Assembly: GCA_024280455.1 (NCBI GenBank)
Contig: JAJRQC010000045.1
Span: 1 to 35,569 of the forward strand
Source of the DNA: Deltaproteobacteria bacterium
GTDB lineage: Bacteria > Desulfobacterota > Desulfobulbia > Desulfobulbales > Desulfobulbaceae
Length of the DNA: 35,569 nt
Direction of reading: 5' to 3'
The notes beneath the pieces were generated by a model. That model had not been told where the DNA came from. It searched no databases and saw only the letters and a list, made by a program, of their open reading frames with translations. Below, piece by piece: positions 1 through 7,174 of the stretch; the first letter of the stretch is position 1, and each line of letters begins with the position of its first letter. The position numbers and the translations under genes were made by a program.

Positions 1-1065
1 GGGTGAACTGCTTATTGCCGATGGCTGGGAGAATAAAACCGCCAGACAGCTTGCCGACTGGGATCCTTATGACCAGAATGCGTCCACTGGCTTCTTTGAC
101 CCGGAGTGGATGTTTGGGGTGAGTGACGGGTTTGATGTCGTGATTGGCAATCCGCCGTATGTGCAGATCCAGAAGTTCCCCAAAGCCCAAAAAGAACAAT
201 GGGTTTCCCAGGGATTCAAGACCTATGCGGCGACTGCTGATATTTACTGTCTGTTTTATGAGCGGGGGGCACAGTTACTTAAAATGGGCGGTCATTTATG
301 GTTTATCACTTCAAACAAATGGATGCGAACAGGTTACGGTAAAACCCTGCGCTCCTATTTATCGTCTGAAGTCAACACCACAACTGTTCTTGATTTTGGC
401 ATGGCGCAGAATTTTGGTGAAGCAACCACATACACCAACATTCTGGGTTTTGAAAACAGCCCATCAGCACACAAAACAAAGTGTTGCTATGCTACCGATG
501 ACAAGGCGGCCATGGCCGATCCCTCCAAATATTTTCCCCAAAATGTTTTATTATGACCAGCAAATCCGTTTCATTACAATATGTAACGGCAGTATTGAAT
601 TCAGCCCTGTTTAAATGTTGTTTTCGTGACAATTTCCCTGAATTGCTGGGTAATACTTACGAATTGAGCAAAATTTTCTTCGAAAAAATCCCCCTCAAAA
701 AGCCAACAGTCCAGCAATCAGCTCTTTTGTCACCGTTGGTGGAAATCATCCAACACGCCAAGTCACGGAAAATGGAAATTCCGGCTGTTACTATTGAAGG
801 AGTGATAGATGGTCTCATCTGCCAGCTCTATTTCCCCGACCATATGCAGGAAAAACAAATAGACATCCTGCAATTTGTGGAACAGGATCTTGCAGAAGTC
901 ATGCAAAACCGTGATTTCGACCAACTCCCGGACAGCGAAAAAGAAAATATCATCAACCAACTCCACGCCCGCTGGACCCATCCGGACAGCGAAGTCCGCA
1001 ACCGGATCAAACTCTTTGCCGTCCGCAGCCCCGATATCCTAAAACCCATCCTGGAATCCAGGTAG
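1..1065 (+). pseudogene. Type IIG restriction-modification enzyme, degenerate, missing its central specificity region
   Basis: The reading frame is open from base 2 to a stop at 554-556 and enters from outside the window. It carries the adenine-methylase motif NPPY in the context GNPPYVQIQKF, followed by the usual TADIYCLFYERG and WFITSNKWMR segments of Eco57I/TaqI-like enzymes. A second frame begins at 553 (ATGA overlap) and runs to 1065. Its opening, a SVSLQYVTAVLNSALF stretch with FPELLGNTYELSKIFFEKIP, matches the extreme C-terminal part of the same family. The target-recognition region normally lying between these two parts, about 250 residues, is absent. I infer an internal deletion. The product probably cannot choose a DNA target, although a solitary methylase fragment may still be made. 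Confidence 0.8.
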
Positions 1066-1072
1066 CAATATA

Positions 1073-1723
1073 ATGGACAAACAGGGAAGATACAAAACCA
1101 GCGGCATGGTGGAAGACCAGTATATGCCGGGTTCCGACGGTCTGGTGCTGAAAAATCTCCTCGATATAACAACGAAAGACGAAATAGACCGGGTAGAGAC
1201 AGAATTGCTTTTTGAGCTTACGGATCAACTGCTGGACGAGCTGGATGGTAGCCGGGAATTTTCTGCAGGAGATATCAGGGAGATGCATCGCAGGTGGCTG
1301 GGGTCGCTGTATCAGTGGGCAGGGTCATATAGACAGGTGATGGTGAGCAAGGGCAATTTCATGTTTGCCGCACCAGCACATATTCCGCAACTGATGACGG
1401 ATTTTGAGAATGAAGTCCTGAAAAAGTATACTCCGTGTAGTTTTGAAGCAAAGGAGCAGGTTATCACGGCGCTGGCCATCGTTCACACAGAGCTTTTTCT
1501 CATTCACCCCTTTCGGGAGGGCAATGGCCGGGTTTCCCGGCTGCTGGCCACATTAATGGCCTTGCAGGCTGGACTGCCGCCCCTTGATTTTAGTGATTTT
1601 GAGCAAGATCGCCGGGAAAAATATTTTGCTGCTGTCCGGTACGGACTTGATAGAAACTATCAACCCATGGAAGACGTGTTCAGTGCCGTGATTGCTCACT
1701 CACTAAAGGCTTTCGGGGAATAG
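1073..1723 (+). CDS. Fic/DOC family protein (probable AMP-transferase toxin)
   Basis: This 216-residue protein has the canonical Fic active-site motif HPFREGNGRVSR, with the catalytic His near residue 145. The flap region before it (SKGNFMFAAPAHIPQLM) is also typical. Fic enzymes transfer AMP or a related group to a hydroxyl side chain of a target protein and often act as toxins. I see no (S/T)xxxE(G/N) inhibition motif at its own N- or C-terminus, so it would need a separate inhibitor. A candidate lies antisense across its 3' end (1680-1880). The gene starts 7 bases after the methylase remnant, without a clear ribosome site, so it was probably co-transcribed with that gene. The target is unknown. 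Confidence 0.88.
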   Translation: MDKQGRYKTSGMVEDQYMPGSDGLVLKNLLDITTKDEIDRVETELLFELTDQLLDELDGSREFSAGDIREMHRRWLGSLYQWAGSYRQVMVSKGNFMFAAPAHIPQLMTDFENEVLKKYTPCSFEAKEQVITALAIVHTELFLIHPFREGNGRVSRLLATLMALQAGLPPLDFSDFEQDRREKYFAAVRYGLDRNYQPMEDVFSAVIAHSLKAFGE

Positions 1724-1880
1724 CTTTATCCCTTTTTTGCAGGAGATTGCGGATAACACTATCGGCGGTGGTGATACCTTCAATGGCAGAAGATGAACAG
1801 ACAGAGGCAATAAGCCCGGTTTGGCGTTTTACTCTGTCCCGCAGGTATGGATTTGCCTGGCTGACAAGCTCTTTTTTCAT
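1680..1880 (-). CDS. Small protein with a Fic-inhibition-like motif, antisense to fic; candidate antitoxin
   Basis: This is a 66-codon frame on the strand opposite fic. It starts at ATG 1880 and overlaps the last 44 bases of fic tail to tail. Around residues 29-36 it reads SSSAIEGI, which fits the (S/T)xxxE(G/N) motif by which Fic antitoxins push a glutamate into the ATP pocket. The N-terminal part (NPYLRDRVKRQTGLIASV) looks like a real helical protein. No Shine-Dalgarno sequence is visible. A TATAAT hexamer ends six bases before the ATG on this strand, so the mRNA could be leaderless. The frame could be extended upstream by 45 codons, but that stretch is unlike a protein. The antitoxin role is inferred from the motif and position. 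It could instead be the remnant of another toxin's partner. Confidence 0.5.
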   Translation of the reverse strand: MKKELVSQANPYLRDRVKRQTGLIASVCSSSAIEGITTADSVIRNLLQKRDKAIPRKPLVSEQSRH

Positions 1881-2897
1881 ACATATATTATAACACAGCC
1901 GGTTAAAATTTACATTTGCTTTATGATGCAACTGCACGGAAAAAATAGTCAAGTTAAATGCAGGTCGTTGCGAGACAGACAATCTCAGGAAAAAGATGAC
2001 ACATGAATTAACCATACAGGATGAACTGACCGAATTTCTCCTCTACACCACGCCGGACGGCAAGGTGAAGGTGGAGATTTTTTTCCATAATGAAAATATC
2101 TGGCTTACCCAGAAACGGATGGCTGAACTTTTCGGCGTTGGCGTGCCTGCTGTCTCCAAGCACCTGAAAAATATTTTTACCTCTGGAGAGTTGCATGAAC
2201 AGTCAGTTATTTCCATTCTGGAAACAACTGCCGATGACGGAAAAAAATACAAAACCAGGTATTACAACCTTGATGCTATTATCTCGGTAGGCTACCGGGT
2301 CAACTCCGCCCAGGCCACAAGGTTCAGAATATGGGCCACGGAGCGGCTTAAAGAATATATGCTCAAAGGTTTTATCCTTGATGATGAGCGTCTCAAGAAC
2401 GGGCGTTATTTTGGCAAGGATTACTTTAGAGAGCTGCTGGAAAGAGTCCGCTCAATCCGGGCCAGTGAACGGCGGATCTATCAACAGATCACTGATATCT
2501 TTGCCGAATGCAGTATCGACTATGACCGCACCTCGAAAACCTCTCAAACATTTTATGCCACCATCCAAAACAAGTTTCACTATGCCATCAGCGGCCAGAC
2601 AGCGGCAGAGATCATCTACACCAAGGCAGATAGCGAAAGGGAGTTTAAGGGGCTTGCCACCTGGAAAAATGCGCTAGACGGTAGAATTTTAAAATCAGAT
2701 GCCCGTATTGCCAAAAACTATCTGCCTGAAAAAGAGATTAAACGGCTGGAACGAACCATAACCGGATTCTTTGATTATATCGAAAACATCATTGAAAACC
2801 GGACACCCTTTACCATGGCAGAGTTTGCTGAAAGTGTTGATAGGGTGCATTCCCATTTTGTCGCAAAGGCTTAAGATGTTGTCATACACGTTGTTTT

Positions 2898-2946
2898 TTG
2901 GTGGGCGATGCCCACCCTCTGGAATTTGCTGGGCATCGCCCACCAA
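2898..2946. repeat. Hairpin repeat of the GGTGGGC-GCCCACC type
   Basis: A perfect 17-bp inverted repeat (2898-2914 and 2930-2946) brackets a 15-base loop. Each arm itself contains the palindrome GGTGGGC-GAT-GCCCACC. A close relative lies at 13256-13336, so this is a dispersed family rather than a one-off structure. It could form a strong RNA hairpin in either direction. Confidence 0.8.
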
Positions 2947-3005
2947 TCCAAAGCATGTTAAACCTCGTAGATTTCGAATGCCTGACTAACATAATAAGGC
3001 CTAAG

Positions 3006-3182
3006 GGCTTGTAGGAAAATAACATGGCTGATATTGCGCTTAGGTTTGGGTCAGATTTGGATGAGGAGATTGAACAAAACCGCAGGCGTAGCAGGGCTAC
3101 GTCGATGATTTTGTGATTGAGCCTCATTCAAATACGACCCGAAGATAAGATGCAAGATGGCCATGTTATTTACTTACAGGCC
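3006..3182. mobile_element. 177-bp palindromic element nested inside the 376-bp element
   Basis: The segment folds into one long imperfect hairpin. About 61 bases from 3006 pair with the complement of the right end (outer end GGCTTGTAGG against GGCCTGTAAG; AAATAACATGGC shared by both arms), and the centre GCGTAGCAGGGCTACGTC pairs with itself. The pentamer CTAAG flanks it on both sides (3001-3005 and 3183-3187), which I read as its own target duplication. It has no coding capacity. It must be younger than the host element, because it splits it. Confidence 0.7.
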
Positions 3183-3310
3183 CTAAGTATGAGGTTGCGA
3201 CAAAATGGGAATGCACCCGTGTTGATAAGTTTCTCAGCTTTAACGAATACCGGATATTGTCCGGCAAAGGGCAGATCTCCGATAAGATAATATGTTCATA
3301 TTGAACTTTT

Positions 3311-3350
3311 TCAGAAGATTATGACAAAAATCAGAAGATTATGACAAAAC
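3311..3350 (+). repeat. 20-bp tandem duplication covering a translation start
   Basis: Bases 3311-3330 and 3331-3350 are the same 20-mer with one mismatch, and each includes TCAGAAGATTATGACAAAA. The start region of the downstream gene is therefore doubled. The first ATG (3321) opens a seven-codon frame whose stop TGA (3342-3344) overlaps the second ATG (3341), which is the real gene start. This creates a leader peptide coupled to the gene. Confidence 0.8.
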
Positions 3351-4573
3351 CAAAAAAACATAAATGGCTTTTTCTATCCAAATTCAGGCGACACGCATTC
3401 GGCTGGCGTTCCCAGCGTGCAATTACGCGGGTCAAGGAAGCTGTAAAGGAAATTAAGGTAAGCGCTCGCAAGGACCCTCTGCCGGGGGCAGAGGGTGCAA
3501 TACTGCTCATAGAACGGCTGTCACCGGCCCTGGAGCAGGTTGACAGTTCCTCCGGAGCTATTGGCAACACCGTGAATAAAGCCATTGAAGCATTGGTGCC
3601 TGTCATTGCGAATGCTCCTGCTGACGATCAAGTACGTGGCAAATGGCTTGAACGACTCTGGAAGGCCATAGAAGAAGATGAAATCCCCTATATTGAGCTT
3701 CTCCCTGAACATTGGGGCACATTATGTCATAGTCCGCAGCTGGCCTCACACTGGGCGGATACACTCATGACACCGCTTCGGATCAGCTGGTCGCAGGAAC
3801 ATAGCGCCGGCAGCGGCTATTACAAGGGCACCTCGGCCTGTTTGAGCGCCTTGCTCAAGGCCGGTCGTTTTGAAGAAATTATGGAGTTGCTGGATCTTGC
3901 TCCATTCATGTTCTGGAATGATCGAAAATGGGGAGTAAAAGCCCTGGCCGCCATGGGGAAAAATGCGGCGGCCTTACGATATGCCGAGGATTCCCGCGAC
4001 AACTATTCCAGCCCTATTGCCATTGCCCAAGCCTGTGAAGAACTTCTCCTTGCAAGCGGCATGGCGGAAGAAGCCTACAGTCGATATGCCATAGAAGCCA
4101 ACCGGAAGAGCACCTATCTGGCGACCTTCAGAGCCATTGCCAAAAAATATTCCAACAAAACAGGGAAAGAAATTCTGTGCGACCTGGTGGCAAGCACTCC
4201 GGGAGATGAAGGGAAATGGTTTGCAGCGGCAAAATCGGTTCAACTCTACCAAGAGGCAATAGAACTTGTACGGAACAGTCCTTGTGATCCAAAAACGCTC
4301 ACCAGGGCAGCACGAGATTTAAAGGACAAAGAGCCACTCTTTGCTGCTGAAGCTGGAAGTGCGGCACTACGGTGGATCATTGCCGGCTATGGCTACGAAA
4401 TAACCAGTTTGGATGTACTGGATGCATACAGGTTCACTATGGAAGCCGCTGAAAATGCCGACTGCCGGGAAGAAGTCATGAATCGCATTCGCAGCATGGT
4501 CAACAATGATCTCTCCGGAGAAGGTTGGGTCGGGAGGATTCTTGAATCGGAACTTAGAATATCAAAGAGGTGA
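3341..4573 (+). CDS. Conserved helical protein of unknown function
   Basis: This 410-residue protein is predicted soluble, with no signal peptide or membrane span. The N-terminus is basic (MTKPKKHKWLF, FRRHAFGWRSQRAI), and the rest is an array of amphipathic helices reminiscent of TPR or HEAT-like solenoids, with spaced segments such as ALLKAGRFEEIMELLDLAP and AACEELLLASGM-type pairs. I recognise it as a family that recurs as an uncharacterised protein, but I cannot assign a reaction. It stands alone between the broken RhuM gene and a toxin-antitoxin pair, within a defence-rich stretch. Its intact length argues that it is still functional. A scaffold or protein-protein role is possible but only inferred from the helical repeats. 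Confidence 0.75.
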   Translation: MTKPKKHKWLFLSKFRRHAFGWRSQRAITRVKEAVKEIKVSARKDPLPGAEGAILLIERLSPALEQVDSSSGAIGNTVNKAIEALVPVIANAPADDQVRGKWLERLWKAIEEDEIPYIELLPEHWGTLCHSPQLASHWADTLMTPLRISWSQEHSAGSGYYKGTSACLSALLKAGRFEEIMELLDLAPFMFWNDRKWGVKALAAMGKNAAALRYAEDSRDNYSSPIAIAQACEELLLASGMAEEAYSRYAIEANRKSTYLATFRAIAKKYSNKTGKEILCDLVASTPGDEGKWFAAAKSVQLYQEAIELVRNSPCDPKTLTRAARDLKDKEPLFAAEAGSAALRWIIAGYGYEITSLDVLDAYRFTMEAAENADCREEVMNRIRSMVNNDLSGEGWVGRILESELRISKR

Positions 4574-4851
4574 AAAACAAGCAGGTAACGTAAATTCAAG
4601 ATACGCTGAGCAGCGTTGACGCGAGACTAGACCTGTAACACCTCGCCGGCAAAACGGGTAAACGATAGTATCCTTGCCCGCAGGTTGCGGAGTTGACCGG
4701 TTTTGGAACGGGGCGTATCAGAAGCCGGAGGACAGAGCGGATTGGGCCATGAACCTTGGATTAATGCAGGAAGAAATTCCGTGGACATAATGCAACTCCC
4801 TCCTCTGTCGCCCCGAGCGATTGTTCGCTGACGGATTCTGCTGAAAGCAGC
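4574..4851. other. Intergenic stretch without a recognisable gene
   Basis: No convincing coding frame was found. Two short hairpins are visible near the right end: AGCGA-TTGT-TCGCT around 4817-4830 and CTGCTGAAAGCAG around 4839-4851. A minus-strand frame crosses the region but also runs antisense through the AbrB-like gene and has no family resemblance I can see. Confidence 0.5.
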
Positions 4852-4893
4852 TTGACAGTCCTTTTTTCTTACCTTAGAGTAAAAATGTAAGAA
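4852..4893 (+). promoter_or_regulatory. Promoter and likely autorepression operator of the AbrB/PIN pair
   Basis: TTGACA (4852-4857) is followed by a 17-base spacer and TAGAGT (4875-4880). The inverted repeat TTCTTAC-N14-GTAAGAA (4866-4872 and 4887-4893) straddles the -10 box. It is well placed for binding by the antitoxin dimer. A GGAGGA ribosome site lies at 4904-4909, ahead of ATG 4916. Confidence 0.65.
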
Positions 4894-4915
4894 ATTTATC
4901 TGTTGGAGGAACATC

Positions 4916-5149
4916 ATGCAAACGGTCATCTCATCAAAATTCCAAACCACAATTCCAAAAAAAATCCGGGAACAGCTCTCTCTTTCCGTGAGTGACGCCC
5001 TGGAGTGGAAAGTGGAAGATGGTCGCATCATCGTAACCTCCCCCAAGGCTGATTTTTTGAAGTATAAAAATTCAATCCATGTTGGTACCGGCGATATCCA
5101 GGAAGATATTCAGCAGGCAAGGAGGAAGCGGGCGGACAGATACGCATGA
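4916..5149 (+). CDS. AbrB/MazE-like antitoxin of a VapBC-type pair
   Basis: This 77-residue protein has the swapped-hairpin barrel signature of the SpoVT/AbrB family (VISSKFQTTIPKKIREQL) in the first 25 residues, then EWKVEDGRIIV. The C-terminal half (about 50-77, ending in a basic QQARRKRADRYA) is probably the disordered toxin-binding tail. The ribosome site GGAGGA is strong. The stop codon overlaps the toxin start by ATGA, so the two are translationally coupled. The protein likely neutralises the PIN toxin and represses its own promoter through the inverted repeat upstream. Confidence 0.88.
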   Translation: MQTVISSKFQTTIPKKIREQLSLSVSDALEWKVEDGRIIVTSPKADFLKYKNSIHVGTGDIQEDIQQARRKRADRYA

Positions 5150-5562
5150 AAAAAATCATTATTGATACCAACTGCCTGATTTCTTATGTCAGCAATCGAA
5201 ATCCAGGCCAACAGGAGAAAATCGCCCCCCTCTTCCAAAAAGCCAGCCGCTTAAAAACAATACTTGTCTGCCATCACCATGTGGTCAGTGAATTTGTTTA
5301 TGTCCTGACCGGCGTGTACGCCATGCAGACGGAAAATGTTCAGCAGATGGTCGCTGACCTGGTTTCCATGCCCGGCGTGACCTATACCTCTGATGTGGAT
5401 ATGCAATCGCTTCTTTCGCTCTGGCCGGAAAGTATTCCGGATTACGGAGATGCCGTTCTTGCAGCCTATTGTCAAAAAACAAAGGGAACCCGAATTGCCT
5501 CCTTTGATAAGAAATTCAACAGCGCCTTGACCAGGGCCGGATTACCTGTTCAGAGACTATAA
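5146..5562 (+). CDS. PIN-domain ribonuclease toxin (VapC type)
   Basis: This 138-residue PIN protein has acidic metal-binding residues in the usual order: IIIDTNCLIS (Asp7), VVSEFVYVL (Glu near 50), PDYGDAVLAA (Asp near 105) and IASFDKKF (Asp near 125). VapC toxins are Mg-dependent endoribonucleases, often cutting tRNA or rRNA and so halting translation. The gene is coupled to the antitoxin by a four-base overlap. All catalytic residues are present, so I expect it to be active. Confidence 0.88.
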   Translation: MKKIIIDTNCLISYVSNRNPGQQEKIAPLFQKASRLKTILVCHHHVVSEFVYVLTGVYAMQTENVQQMVADLVSMPGVTYTSDVDMQSLLSLWPESIPDYGDAVLAAYCQKTKGTRIASFDKKFNSALTRAGLPVQRL

Positions 5563-5654
5563 ATTTCAAAATATCTTTTGGCCCCCCTCAGCATCAACTG
5601 CACATTCATGGGTACGATGATCCCCAAACATTCAATGTCATTTCTCCAGCCACC

Positions 5655-5939
5655 ATGCTGCCCCTGAATCCGCTCACCCTGCCCCTGCAGGGCCAGATCC
5701 TTATTGAGGCCAGTGCCGGTACGGGCAAGACCTATACCATTGGTCTGCTCTCCCTGCGGCTGCTGCTGGAACGGGGATTAAGCGTTGATCAGATCCTGGT
5801 GGTCACCTTTACCCGGGCCGCGACCGAGGAGCTGCGCGGCCGGATTCGCCTCCGTATCCGGGAGGCCCTGGATGTTCTTACCGGCCGGAGTCCCGGTGAA
5901 TGCCATGCTTTCCTACGGCTACACCCTGCTTTTTTATAA
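5655..5939 (+). pseudogene. Fragment duplicating the 5' end of recB
   Basis: The first 78 codons repeat the start of the intact recB at 7811, including the Walker A motif EASAGTGKTYT, and then diverge near 5890 into an unrelated tail that stops at 5937-5939. By hand count there are about 18 base differences in 234, mostly in third codon positions, giving three amino-acid changes. That pattern means the two copies diverged while both were under protein selection. The fragment is therefore more likely a recombined foreign allele than a fresh local duplication. The frame is also open upstream to 5563, immediately after the PIN gene. No functional product is expected. Confidence 0.8.
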
Positions 5940-6258
5940 TATTTACTCCTTTCTCCGGGCTCACGGCCTGAATCCCCAGGTCGGAGTCTTTCACCCAATC
6001 CGTGCATGTCACCCGGCCCTTGTCTCGGGCGTCCGGTTGAGTTCATATACGGACAGAGGATGGAGTCGATTATTTAGACAGGAATAAACCTCTCTGTCCC
6101 GGTGTCCTGCCCCTATTCCTATTGGCTCCAATTAGCAGGAGCCGGCCGGCGGGCGAATCAGACCCGAAAACAACAGATGGATGATCTTTCGGCCCAAGCC
6201 ACAATCCTGAGAAAATCAACAGCGGGCTTGCCCTTTTGTCTTTGTTTTGCTCACATAA
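5940..6258. other. Intergenic stretch of unknown origin
   Basis: No gene is recognised here. The sequence follows the break point of the recB fragment and precedes the Phd/PIN promoter. It probably came in with one of the rearrangements, but I see no terminal repeats that would define a mobile element. Confidence 0.4.
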
Positions 6259-6308
6259 TTGACACAACGGATCATAACCATTACATTATAGTCATAATGA
6301 CCATAATG
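6259..6308 (+). promoter_or_regulatory. Promoter/operator region of the Phd/PIN pair
   Basis: The perfect inverted repeat CATTAT-AGTC-ATAATG (6284-6299) is followed by a second CATAATGAC half-site, giving two spaced ATAATGAC motifs (6294-6308). Such short palindromes are typical operators for Phd/YefM autorepression. A TTGACA lies at 6259-6264, but its spacing to TATAGT (6287-6292) is 22 bases, so the exact promoter is uncertain. Confidence 0.55.
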
Positions 6309-6342
6309 ACCCGATTCGAGATTCAATATGCTGGAGAAAAAC

Positions 6343-6621
6343 ATGCCGACTGTATCTGTAGCAAATGCAAAAAGCCATTTATCCGAGCTTATCGCTAAAA
6401 GCTCCTTTGGCCATGAACGATTTATTATAACACGAAGGAACAAGCCCGTTGCCGCCCTCGTAAGTCTTGCCGACTTACAGATCATCGAACAACATGAGGA
6501 ACGACAGGGACTTATGAGTGTGGCTGGAACGTGGCCTGATTTTGAAGAGGTTTCTTCATCCCTTGAAGACCTTCATTCATTGCGTAAACCCGGTGGAAGT
6601 GGTCGAGATGTTTCTCTTTGA
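6343..6621 (+). CDS. Phd/YefM family antitoxin
   Basis: This 92-residue protein opens with MPTVSVANAKSHLSELI and continues with IITRRNKPVAALVSLADL, the DNA-binding and dimerisation fold of Phd/YefM antitoxins. I chose ATG 6343 over ATG 6328 because CTGGAGAAAAAC gives it a ribosome site at the correct distance and because the family begins at this methionine. The C-terminal part (about 60-92) is the likely toxin-neutralising tail. The gene overlaps the PIN toxin by 14 bases. It probably represses transcription through the ATAATG palindromes just upstream. Confidence 0.87.
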   Translation: MPTVSVANAKSHLSELIAKSSFGHERFIITRRNKPVAALVSLADLQIIEQHEERQGLMSVAGTWPDFEEVSSSLEDLHSLRKPGGSGRDVSL

Positions 6622-7009
6622 TACAGACGTTATCACCAATGTGTTAAAGAAAAAGCCATCCAAACGCTTGCTGAAACATCTTGCTGCCATACCAAGTAAC
6701 GAACAGTTTATTTCAACTATAACGATTAGTGAGATTGTTTACGGTGCCGTTCGAAGTGGGAGAGCAGAATTCCATTTACGTAATCTTGAAACAATTCTTC
6801 TCCCAGCGGTGAATGTTGTTGGATTTGATTCTAAGGCCGCCTACATTTGCGGTCAGCTTCGTGCTGAACTTGAGAAAAAAGGAACGCCTCTTCACCTTGC
6901 CGATCTTGAAATTGCCGCCATCTGTATAGCGGGAAATTTTATATTGATAACCGGGAACACCAGACATTTTTCCAGAATCAACACCCTTCGTCATGAGAAT
7001 TGGCTCTAG
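6608..7009 (+). CDS. PIN-domain toxin paired with the Phd antitoxin
   Basis: This 133-residue PIN protein begins MFLFDTDVITNVLKKKPS. It has the acidic positions Asp5, the Glu of ITISEIVYG, the Asp of HLADLEIAA and the later ITGNTRHFSRI segment. I prefer ATG 6608 to a start 90 bases upstream because the PIN fold begins directly at this methionine and the overlap with the antitoxin becomes a normal 14 bases. It is a probable ribonuclease toxin. It is the second PIN toxin within 2 kb, but its sequence is clearly different from the first one. Confidence 0.85.
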   Translation: MFLFDTDVITNVLKKKPSKRLLKHLAAIPSNEQFISTITISEIVYGAVRSGRAEFHLRNLETILLPAVNVVGFDSKAAYICGQLRAELEKKGTPLHLADLEIAAICIAGNFILITGNTRHFSRINTLRHENWL

Positions 7010-7031
7010 GCGGCCTTGAACAGAGCAGACA

Positions 7032-7121
7032 AATTGGAATTTTGGGTGGAATTTTGGGGACAAACCACGTTTTTCGTTAACCGTTCCCGGATTCTGCAAA
7101 AAATACAGGGAAAACGTGGTC
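7032..7121. repeat. Short REP-like inverted element
   Basis: ACCACGTTTT (from about 7065) is mirrored by AAAACGTGGT at 7112-7121. Just before it the phrase TGGAATTTTGGG occurs twice in tandem. The layout resembles small palindromic elements scattered by single-strand (Y1/RAYT-type) transposases. No transposase is in the window. Confidence 0.5.
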
Positions 7122-7174
7122 TCTATTGTTTCTCTATTTTCCTACGGAGCTTTCCATACCAGATCCGTATTGAG

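Larger units (their letters stand above)
2843..3218. mobile_element. 376-bp MITE-like element with 23-bp inverted ends and a 9-bp target duplication
   Basis: The two ends are perfect 23-bp inverted repeats (2843-2865 and 3196-3218), beginning GGGTGCATTCCC. The 9-mer GTGTTGATA lies directly outside on both sides (2834-2842 and 3219-3227), as expected for a target-site duplication. Excision of the element plus one 9-mer restores the RhuM frame. No transposase is encoded, so it would have been moved in trans by a related full element. It contains a 49-bp hairpin and a second, nested palindromic element. Confidence 0.85.
1996..3304 (+). pseudogene. RhuM family protein, interrupted by a miniature transposon
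   Basis: From 1996 to 2842 the frame encodes a typical RhuM protein. It has the N-terminal winged-helix-like segment (EIFFHNENIWLTQKRMAELFGV), the YRVNSAQATRFRIWAT motif and the C-terminal FEFAE-type helix. At 2843 the reading runs into an insertion and stops at 2874 after a foreign tail. Removing bases 2843-3227 restores a frame that continues as DKFLSFNEYRILSGKGQISDK, the expected next segment of RhuM, then stops at 3302-3304. The last dozen residues still look truncated compared with the family's usual length of about 330. RhuM proteins are found in pathogenicity and genomic islands; their biochemical role is unsettled. The 292-residue truncated product may still be made. Confidence 0.82.

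Noticed and set aside
4627-5046. 139-codon minus-strand frame over the AbrB-like promoter and gene
   Set aside because: It runs antisense through the antitoxin, lacks a ribosome site and resembles no family.
6259-6292. TTGACA/TATAGT as a standard sigma-70 promoter for the Phd/PIN pair
   Set aside because: The 22-base spacer is too long for a normal promoter, so only the palindromic operator is claimed with some confidence.
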